Assembly (NCBI GenBank): GCA_938037005.1
Contig: CALHVR010000027.1
Span: 1 to 5,234 of the forward strand
DNA length: 5,234 nucleotides
Source: an uncultured Leptotrichiaceae bacterium
GTDB lineage: Bacteria > Fusobacteriota > Fusobacteriia > Fusobacteriales > Leptotrichiaceae
Reading direction: 5' to 3'
Both the position numbers and the translations under genes were made by a program. Each line of letters starts with the position of its first letter. Within the stretch, counting starts at the first letter, position 1. This document shows positions 1 through 4,502 of this stretch, one piece after another. The notes under the pieces are model-generated. The model saw nothing but the letters and a program-made list of their open reading frames with translations. It searched no databases and was not told the origin of the DNA.

Positions 1-23
1 AATTGAAAAGTAGAAAAAATAAA

Positions 24-35
24 TTTGTATACAAA
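24..35. repeat. 12-bp perfect palindrome upstream of mnmG
   Basis: TTTGTATACAAA reads the same on both strands and lies about 40 bases before the chosen mnmG start. It could be a small operator, or part of the end of an upstream gene or its terminator that is cut off at the left edge. Palindromes of this length in A+T-rich DNA can arise by chance. No known regulator is assigned. Confidence 0.2.
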
Positions 36-64
36 AATAATGAATTGTTAAAAAAAATAGAAAT

Positions 65-70
65 GAGGAA
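65..70 (+). promoter_or_regulatory. Ribosome binding site that decides the mnmG start
   Basis: GAGGAA lies 4 bases before the ATG at 75 (GAGG itself 6 bases before). The in-frame alternatives, TTG at 3 and ATG at 63, lack such a site. Starting at 75 also gives MRNYDVIVIGAGHAG, which places the FAD motif where MnmG proteins normally have it. Confidence 0.65.
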
Positions 71-74
71 TAAA

Positions 75-1964
75 ATGAGAAATTATGATGTTATTGTAAT
101 TGGAGCAGGACATGCAGGAATTGAAGCAGCATTGGCTTCAGCTAGATTGGGACTAAGCACTGCGATTTTTACAATAACTTTAGATAATATAGGAGTTATG
201 TCTTGCAATCCATCTATAGGAGGTCCTGCAAAAAGCCATTTAGCTAAAGAAGTTGATGCTATTGGTGGTGAAATAGGAAGAAATATGGATAAAAGTTTTG
301 TGCAAATGAGAATTTTGAATACCAAAAAAGGTCCAGCAGTAAGATCGTTAAGAGCGCAGGCTGATAGAAAAATTTATGCAAGAGAAATGAAAAAAACGAT
401 AGAAAATCAAAAAAATTTAGATACCGTTCAAGATATTGTAACAGAGTTAGTCGTTGAAAATGGTGAAATTAAAGGAATAAAAACTAAAACAGGGATGGAA
501 TTTAGTGCAAAAGCGGTAATTGTTGCAACAGGAACATTTATGGGTGGACTTTTATATATTGGAGAAAAAAGAGTTAAAGGTGGAAGAATGGGAGAGTTGT
601 CAAGTGAAGAATTACCAGAGTCGTTGAGAAGTTTAGGATTGAAAATGAATAGATTTAAAACGGGGACATCTCCAAGAATTGACATAAGAACACTTGATTT
701 AGCAAAATTGGAAGAACAACCAGGAGAAACAGGAGTTCCTCTTAAGTTTTCTATGCGAACACCAGATGAGGAAGTTGTTACAAAACCACAATTATCATGT
801 TATTTGACAAGAACAAATTTGGAAAGTCATAAAATTATTTTAGATAATTTAGATAAAGCACCAATGTATAATGGAAGTATTCATAGTACAGGGCCTAGAT
901 ATTGTCCGTCGATTGAAGATAAAGTAGTAAAATTTGAAGAAAAAGATAGTCATCATTTATTCTTAGAGCCAGAAGGATTTGACACGGCAGAAGTTTATAT
1001 AAGTGGACTTTCAACAAGTTATCCGGCTGAATATCAACAAAAAATTGTAAATACAATAGAAGGGCTTGAGAATGCACATATTATGAGATATGGTTATGCT
1101 GTTGAATACGATATTGTTGATCCGAGTGAACTTGATTATACTTTAGAAACAAAAAAAGTGAAAGGTCTTTATTTAGCAGGACAAATAAATGGGACGAGTG
1201 GATATGAAGAAGCTGCAGCACAAGGAATTGTTGCTGGAATTAATGCAGTGTTAAAAATTAAAGGTGAAGAGCCATTTATATTAGAGAGAGAAACTTCTTA
1301 TATTGGAACGATGATAGATGATTTAATAAATAAAGAATTATTTGAGCCGTACAGAATGTTTACCGCAAGATCTGAGTATAGACTTGTATTGAGAGAAGAT
1401 AATGCAGATATAAGATTATCAGAAAAAGCGTATAAAATTGGACTTTTAGATAAAAAATATTATGATAAAATAGAAACGAAAAAGAAAAATGTATTTGAAA
1501 CTATAAAAAATCTTGAAAATATAAAGTTAGGAAGTAGTAATACAAGACTTATGGAAGTTTTAGAAAAATACGATGAATCGTTAAAAAGTGGAACGACATT
1601 AAAAGAAATTTTAAGACGACCAAAAGTTACTTATGCCGATATAAAATACATTGCTGCAATCATTGAAAATATACCTAATTTAACCTTTGATGATGAAACA
1701 GAATATCAAATAGAGGTACAAGTGAAATATGAAGGATATATAGCAAAAGCTATGCAAATAATGAATAAACAGAAAAAACTTGATGATAGGAAAATACCAA
1801 AAGATTTTGATTATGATAAAATGCAAGGAATTACAAGAGAAGCAAAACAAAGATTGAAAGAGAAAAAACCCTATAATGTAGGACAGGCTTCAAGAGTGGC
1901 AGGAGTTACACCTGCAGATATTTCAGTATTGTTAATGTATTTAGAGGGAGTTTTAAGTAATTAA
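75..1964 (+). CDS. mnmG: MnmG (GidA), tRNA uridine-5-carboxymethylaminomethyl modification enzyme, FAD-binding subunit
   Basis: MnmG works with MnmE in the cytoplasm to add the aminomethyl or carboxymethylaminomethyl group at C5 of wobble uridine 34 in certain tRNAs, using FAD, NADH and a folate-bound one-carbon unit. The protein is 629 residues from the ATG at 75, the same as E. coli MnmG. Visible marks are the dinucleotide-binding motif GAGHAG (10-15), the first catalytic cysteine in SCNPSIGG (Cys44), the second in GPRYCPSIEDK (Cys277), the FAD-contacting stretch GQINGTSGYEEAAAQG (369-384), and the conserved C-terminal region with VKYEGYI (550-556) and GQASRVAGVTPADIS (from 603) that is needed for tRNA and MnmE contact. 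The frame stays open to base 3, but the extra 24 residues are Lys/Asn-rich and not family-like. smpB starts 21 bases after its stop, so co-transcription is likely. None of its 31 arginine codons is CGT. It is intact and looks like the native copy. A second, diverged mnmG lies at 4503. Confidence 0.97.
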   Translation: MRNYDVIVIGAGHAGIEAALASARLGLSTAIFTITLDNIGVMSCNPSIGGPAKSHLAKEVDAIGGEIGRNMDKSFVQMRILNTKKGPAVRSLRAQADRKIYAREMKKTIENQKNLDTVQDIVTELVVENGEIKGIKTKTGMEFSAKAVIVATGTFMGGLLYIGEKRVKGGRMGELSSEELPESLRSLGLKMNRFKTGTSPRIDIRTLDLAKLEEQPGETGVPLKFSMRTPDEEVVTKPQLSCYLTRTNLESHKIILDNLDKAPMYNGSIHSTGPRYCPSIEDKVVKFEEKDSHHLFLEPEGFDTAEVYISGLSTSYPAEYQQKIVNTIEGLENAHIMRYGYAVEYDIVDPSELDYTLETKKVKGLYLAGQINGTSGYEEAAAQGIVAGINAVLKIKGEEPFILERETSYIGTMIDDLINKELFEPYRMFTARSEYRLVLREDNADIRLSEKAYKIGLLDKKYYDKIETKKKNVFETIKNLENIKLGSSNTRLMEVLEKYDESLKSGTTLKEILRRPKVTYADIKYIAAIIENIPNLTFDDETEYQIEVQVKYEGYIAKAMQIMNKQKKLDDRKIPKDFDYDKMQGITREAKQRLKEKKPYNVGQASRVAGVTPADISVLLMYLEGVLSN

Positions 1965-1985
1965 AAAAAGAAAGGGGAGAATAAT

Positions 1986-2438
1986 ATGGCAGTATTAGCT
2001 AGGAATAAAAAGGCTTTTCACGATTACTTTATTGAAGAAAAGTATGAAGTGGGAATAGAGCTTATTGGAACTGAGGTAAAATCGATTAAAGCGGGGAAAG
2101 TGAGTATAAAAGAAAGTTTTGTTAGAATTATAAAAAACGAAGTATTTGTAATGAATATGCATGTAACTCCATATGAATTTGGGAATATAAATAACGAATC
2201 TGAAACGAGAGTTAGAAAATTATTATTGAAACGAAAAGAAATAGAAAAAATAGCTCAAAAAATAAAAGAGCAAGGTTATACAATAATGCCGTTATCAATT
2301 TATACAAAGCAGAGATTGGTAAAGATGGAAATTGGTCTAGCTAAAGGGAAAAAACTTTATGATAAAAGAGAAGATTTAAAACGAAGAGATCAAGATAGAG
2401 AGATACGAAAAATTCAAAAAGATATTTCAAGATATTAA
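1986..2438 (+). CDS. smpB: SmpB, SsrA (tmRNA)-binding protein
   Basis: SmpB binds tmRNA and brings it to ribosomes stalled on mRNAs without a stop codon, so that the nascent chain is tagged for degradation and the ribosome is freed. The 150-residue length is normal for the family. The N-terminal part carries NKKAFHDYFIEEKYEVGIELIGTEVKSI (about 7-34), the start of the OB-like barrel. The middle has the HVTPYEFGN segment (59-67) and the RVRKLLLKRKEI block (75-86). The end has GLAKGKKLYDKRED (117-130) followed by a basic tail to Tyr150, which in known structures folds as a helix in the decoding centre. GGGGAG at 1974-1979, 6 bases before the ATG, is a good ribosome binding site. It probably shares the mnmG transcript. 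The tmRNA gene (ssrA), sometimes a neighbour of smpB, is not in the window. No convincing terminator follows it. Confidence 0.97.
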   Translation: MAVLARNKKAFHDYFIEEKYEVGIELIGTEVKSIKAGKVSIKESFVRIIKNEVFVMNMHVTPYEFGNINNESETRVRKLLLKRKEIEKIAQKIKEQGYTIMPLSIYTKQRLVKMEIGLAKGKKLYDKREDLKRRDQDREIRKIQKDISRY

Positions 2439-2455
2439 AATTTATTAACATTTTT

Positions 2456-2527
2456 TGTGGGAAATTTTTTATAAAATGTGGATAAATGTGGAAAAGTATG
2501 TGGATAAGTGCAAAAGTATGCACATAA
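2456..2527 (+). other. Phased DnaA-box-like array (candidate origin or DnaA-controlled site)
   Basis: TGTGGATAA, the exact complement of the consensus DnaA box TTATCCACA, occurs at 2477-2485 and 2499-2507. Weaker relatives in the same orientation are TGTGGGAAA (2456-2464), TGTGGAAAA (2487-2495) and TGCACATAA (2519-2527). The starts at 2456, 2477, 2499 and 2519 are 21, 22 and 20 bases apart, about two helical turns each, so the sites would lie on one face of the DNA. The two exact boxes head a longer imperfect repeat (2477-2500 and 2499-2520) ending in AAAAGTATG. A 5-bp inverted repeat, GTGCA/TGCAC (2508-2512 and 2519-2523), covers the right end. DnaA binding is inferred from the motif only. 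A chromosomal origin, a DnaA titration site or DnaA control of adk are all possible. Confidence 0.5.
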
Positions 2528-2540
2528 TATACAATTTTTG

Positions 2541-2660
2541 ATTAGTAATTAAGAGAAAAAAATAACATTGTGCAATAAAATTAATAAATTTTTTTACAAA
2601 ATAAAAGAAGTAACTGAAAAAATATTTTTAAAATAAATAGAAATATGTTAAAATAAAGTA
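2541..2660. other. Extremely A+T-rich tract next to the DnaA-box-like array
   Basis: By direct count 15 of these 120 bases are G or C (12.5%), far below the flanking genes. No open reading frame of any credible kind is present. Next to a DnaA-box cluster such a tract could serve as a DNA unwinding element; alternatively it is simply the promoter region of adk. TAGTAATTAAGAG near its left end loosely resembles the 3-base steps of a DnaA-trio element, but this is weak. Confidence 0.3.
2646..2654 (+). promoter_or_regulatory. Putative adk promoter (extended -10)
   Basis: TGTTAAAAT has a TG one base before the hexamer TAAAAT (2649-2654), i.e. an extended -10. The -35 region 17 bases upstream (TTTTAA, 2626-2631) is poor, as is tolerated by extended -10 promoters. 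Transcription would start near 2661, giving a leader of about 57 nt that includes the Shine-Dalgarno and hairpin of adk. The tract is so A+T-rich that chance matches are likely. Confidence 0.35.
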
Positions 2661-2670
2661 TAAAAATAGA

Positions 2671-2709
2671 AAGGAGAAGCTATTTTCTTATATTTTAAGT
2701 AAAATAGTT
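2671..2709 (+). promoter_or_regulatory. adk leader: distant Shine-Dalgarno followed by a spacer hairpin
   Basis: AAGGAG (2671-2676) is the only good Shine-Dalgarno before adk, yet it ends 41 bases before the ATG at 2718, and no ATG, GTG or TTG codon lies at normal distance behind it. Between them CTATTTTCTTA (2680-2690) pairs with TAAG (2696-2699) and AAAATAG (2701-2707), with loop TATTT and one bulged T (2700). A2678-T2709 and the wobble pair G2679-T2708 extend the stem. If folded, only 1 base before and 8 bases after the hairpin separate AAGGAG from the ATG, an effective spacing of about 9. Pairing was read by eye; no folding energy was computed. Confidence 0.5.
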
Positions 2710-2717
2710 GAAAAAAT

Positions 2718-3347
2718 ATGAATATAATATTATTTGGAGCACCGGGAGCAGGGAAAGGAACTCAAGCGAAAGAATTAATAGCAAAATACAATATTCCTCA
2801 AATTTCAACAGGAGATATTTTAAGAGGAGCGATTGCAGCTAAAACTCCTTTAGGATTAGAAGCTAAAAAATTAATGGATCAAGGGCAATTAGTATCAGAC
2901 GAAATTGTAAACGGATTAGTTGAAGCTAGATTGCAAGAAGCTGATTGTGAAAAAGGATTTATTTTAGATGGGTTTCCAAGAACAGTAGTTCAAGCTGAAA
3001 GTTTAGATAAAATAATGGAAAATATCGGGAAAAATATTGAAAAAGTTATAGCTTTAGATGTTTCAGACGAAGAAATTATCGAGAGAATTACAGGAAGAAG
3101 AGTATCAAAAGTGACAGGTAAAATTTACCATATCAAGTATAATCCTCCAGTAGATGAAAAAGAAGAAGATTTAGAGCAAAGAGCTGATGATAATGAAGAA
3201 ACTGTGAAAAAAAGATTGGCAGTTTACAATGAGCAAACAGCTCCAGTTTTAGATTATTATAAAAAACAAGGGAAAGTATTTGAAATTGATGGAGCACAAA
3301 AATTAGAAAAAATAACAGAAGATATTATAAATATTTTAGAAAAATAG
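2718..3347 (+). CDS. adk: Adenylate kinase
   Basis: Adk catalyses ATP + AMP = 2 ADP in the cytoplasm and sets the adenine nucleotide balance. The P-loop GAPGAGKGT is at 7-15, the AMP-binding STGDILR at 30-36 (Arg36), and GFILDGFPRT at 80-89 with Asp84 and Arg88, all at the numbering of the E. coli enzyme. GRRV (Arg127, Arg128) opens the LID, which holds GKIYHIKYNPP (134-144), Arg155, AspAsp157-158 and Arg166, matching E. coli Arg123, Arg156, Asp158 and Arg167. The LID lacks the four zinc-ligand cysteines of many Gram-positive enzymes and is about 5 residues shorter between Arg127 and Arg155 than in E. coli. A 4-residue longer stretch before the LID brings the total to 209, close to the usual 214. 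The start has no close Shine-Dalgarno but is fixed by the P-loop position. map follows after 71 bases and is probably co-transcribed. secY, the usual upstream partner, is absent. Confidence 0.97.
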   Translation: MNIILFGAPGAGKGTQAKELIAKYNIPQISTGDILRGAIAAKTPLGLEAKKLMDQGQLVSDEIVNGLVEARLQEADCEKGFILDGFPRTVVQAESLDKIMENIGKNIEKVIALDVSDEEIIERITGRRVSKVTGKIYHIKYNPPVDEKEEDLEQRADDNEETVKKRLAVYNEQTAPVLDYYKKQGKVFEIDGAQKLEKITEDIINILEK

Positions 3348-3418
3348 GCGTAATATTTTGTGTATAAAGATATGTTTAATAAAAATTGAAAAAGTTATTT
3401 TCATAGAAGGAAAAGACA

Positions 3419-4192
3419 ATGATAATATATAAAACATTAGATGAAATAAGAAAAATTAAAAAAGCAAATCAAATAATAGCAAGATTGTTAGAAGATGTAC
3501 TGCCGAAATATATAAAAGCCGGAGTAAGTACATGGGAAATTGATCAAATTGCAGAAGATTATATAAGATCACAAGGAGCAATTCCTGGTACAAAAGGATA
3601 CGATATAGGAAGACCTTATCCGCCATATCCAGCAGCAACTTGTATTTCTGTCAATGAGGAAGTTGTACACGGTATTCCAAAAAAAGATAAAATATTGCAA
3701 GAGGGAGATATTTTGACAGTTGATACCGTAACAGTTTTAGATGGTTTTTTTGGAGATGCTGCAACAACTTATGCTGTTGGACAAATAGATGAAACTTCTA
3801 AAAAATTAATGGAAGTAACTAAAAAAGCTAGAGAAATTGGAATTAGTGTTGCAAAAGTTGGGAATAGAATTGGAGATATTGGAGCTGCCATTCAAGAATA
3901 TGTTGAAGGACAAGGATTCTCGCTTGTAAGAGATTTTGCAGGACACGGTGTAGGGCATGAAATGCATGAAGATCCAATGGTGCCAAATGTTGGAAGAGCA
4001 GGGACAGGAGCAAAAATTGAAAATGGAATGGTTATAACGGTTGAACCGATGGTAAATGCTGGAAAATATCAAGTAAAAATAATGCCTGATATGTGGACGG
4101 CTGTTACTAAGGATGGTTCTCGTTCGGCACAGTATGAACATAGTTTAGCAATTTGGAATAATCAAACAGTTATTTTGAGTGAAAAAGATTAA
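3419..4192 (+). CDS. map: Methionine aminopeptidase, type I
   Basis: MAP removes the initiator methionine from new proteins whose second residue is small, using two divalent metal ions. The 257-residue protein is a compact type Ia enzyme without an N-terminal SH3-binding or zinc-finger extension. All metal and catalytic residues are visible: His84 (VVHGIP), Asp102 and Asp113 (DTVTVLDGFFGD), His176 (GHGVGHEMHEDP, with His183), Glu209 (ITVEPMVNAG) and Glu240 (SAQYEHS). They match E. coli His79, Asp97, Asp108, His171, Glu204 and Glu235, each shifted by +5. The shift comes from an insert in the substrate-pocket loop, GYDIGRPYPPYP (60-71), where E. coli has GYHGYP. GAAGG at 3406-3410 is the ribosome binding site, 8 bases before the ATG. 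The adk-map order is that of the spc operon, but infA does not follow; a 310-base gap and a second mnmG do. Confidence 0.97.
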   Translation: MIIYKTLDEIRKIKKANQIIARLLEDVLPKYIKAGVSTWEIDQIAEDYIRSQGAIPGTKGYDIGRPYPPYPAATCISVNEEVVHGIPKKDKILQEGDILTVDTVTVLDGFFGDAATTYAVGQIDETSKKLMEVTKKAREIGISVAKVGNRIGDIGAAIQEYVEGQGFSLVRDFAGHGVGHEMHEDPMVPNVGRAGTGAKIENGMVITVEPMVNAGKYQVKIMPDMWTAVTKDGSRSAQYEHSLAIWNNQTVILSEKD

Positions 4193-4209
4193 AAGAGGGA
4201 AAATAAAAC

Positions 4210-4238
4210 TTGAAAAAAATAAAAAAATAAATTATAAT
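4210..4238 (+). promoter_or_regulatory. Near-consensus sigma-70-type promoter after map
   Basis: TTGAAA (4210-4215) and TATAAT (4233-4238) are separated by exactly 17 bases, five of six and six of six matches to consensus. Transcription would begin near 4245. The spacer is almost all A. It lies 18 bases after the map stop, so it cannot serve map. It would drive either a short RNA that ends at the hairpins at 4257-4290 or 4367-4407, or a long leader for the second mnmG. Confidence 0.5.
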
Positions 4239-4256
4239 ATACAAGTTAATCCAGTA

Positions 4257-4290
4257 AGAGTACCAGTAGAGATATTGGTATTTTATTTTA
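4257..4290 (+). terminator. Hairpin with T-rich tail, probable map terminator
   Basis: Bases 4257-4268 pair with 4273-4284 in a 12-bp stem (two C-G pairs and three G-T wobbles) closed by a GAGA tetraloop of the stable GNRA class. The 3' side runs into TTTTATTTTA (4281-4290). It lies 65 bases after the map stop, in a position suited to ending the adk-map transcript. The weak lower stem and A-interrupted T tract make its efficiency uncertain. Confidence 0.5.
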
Positions 4291-4366
4291 TGAATAAGAA
4301 ATTTAATTTTAATTTTTAAATATATAAATTTTATGTATATAGAAATAGTTATTTAAAATATGAATT

Positions 4367-4407
4367 AAGAAAACTATAATATGTATATTATTAGTTTTTT
4401 TCTTTTT
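4367..4407 (+). terminator. Intrinsic terminator with long T tract
   Basis: AAAACTA (4370-4376) plus TAATA (4377-4381) pairs with TATTA (4386-4390) plus TAGTTTT (4392-4398), with loop TGTA and one bulged T (4391); A4367, A4368 and G4369 can extend the stem. Seven T, a C and five more T follow from 4395 to 4407. Only one C-G pair is present, so the stem is weak, but the T tract is the strongest in the window. It acts on the + strand and would shield the second mnmG from read-through. Confidence 0.5.
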
Positions 4408-4411
4408 AATA

Positions 4412-4423
4412 TGATAATATAAT
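4412..4423 (+). promoter_or_regulatory. Putative promoter of the second mnmG
   Basis: TATAAT (4418-4423) overlaps an alternative extended form, TG one base before TAATAT (4412-4420). The region 17 bases upstream is only a T run (4395-4400), so the -35 is poor. Transcription from about 4430 would give a leader of about 73 nt. The position just after a terminator and before a strongly translated gene makes it plausible. Confidence 0.35.
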
Positions 4424-4493
4424 AAAGGTAAAAATTTAGTAATATATCAAAATTTTGGTCAAAGCATTATTTTGCAATTACGTTAAAATATAT

Positions 4494-4498
4494 GGAGG
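4494..4498 (+). promoter_or_regulatory. Strong ribosome binding site of the second mnmG
   Basis: GGAGG lies 4 bases before the ATG at 4503. It is a fuller match to the anti-Shine-Dalgarno than the sites of mnmG at 75 and map at 3419, and it fixes the start. Confidence 0.7.
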
Positions 4499-4502
4499 TA
4501 CT

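Larger units (their letters stand above)
4245..4407 (+). ncRNA. Candidate short RNA between map and the second mnmG
   Basis: A good promoter (4210-4238), a GNRA-looped hairpin (4257-4284) and a second hairpin with a long T tract (4367-4407) form a self-contained unit of about 45 or 160 nt with no credible open reading frame. The only ATG frame, at 4290-4319, is nine codons long (MNKKFNFNF) without a ribosome binding site. No known RNA family was recognised. The unit could equally be an attenuated leader of the downstream mnmG, or just the map terminator with a chance promoter. Confidence 0.2.

Noticed and set aside
3..33. TTGAAA (3-8) and TATACA (28-33) as an mnmG promoter
   Set aside because: The spacing is 19 bases and the -10 matches only 4 of 6, at the very edge of the window; too weak to call.
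3..74. mnmG extended to the in-frame TTG at 3 (653 residues) or ATG at 63
   Set aside because: Neither has a ribosome binding site; the added residues are Lys/Asn-rich and unlike MnmG. The ATG at 75 has GAGG at proper distance and gives the standard 629-residue length.
83..1077. Minus-strand open frames opposite mnmG (83-325, 428-685, 895-1077)
   Set aside because: They are antisense to conserved MnmG coding sequence, have low-complexity hydrophobic translations and no ribosome binding sites.
2448..2479. Inverted repeat ACATTTT/AAAATGT after smpB as a terminator
   Set aside because: The loop is 18 bases and no T tract follows the stem; it more likely reflects the A+T-rich setting of the box array.
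2341..2523. Minus-strand 60-codon frame over the smpB end and the DnaA-box region
   Set aside because: Its Phe/Ile/His-rich translation resembles no protein, and half of it is antisense to smpB.
3363..3368. TATAAA between adk and map as a separate map promoter
   Set aside because: There is no -35 at proper spacing and no extended -10; the 71-base gap fits co-transcription with adk.
3456..4141. Minus-strand frames opposite map (3456-3638, 3806-4141)
   Set aside because: They are shadows of the well-supported map gene, with no start signals or recognisable motifs.
4290..4319. Nine-codon frame MNKKFNFNF in the map to mnmG gap as a leader peptide
   Set aside because: It has no Shine-Dalgarno, is Asn/Phe-rich as expected from random A+T-rich DNA, and overlaps the T-rich tail of the hairpin.
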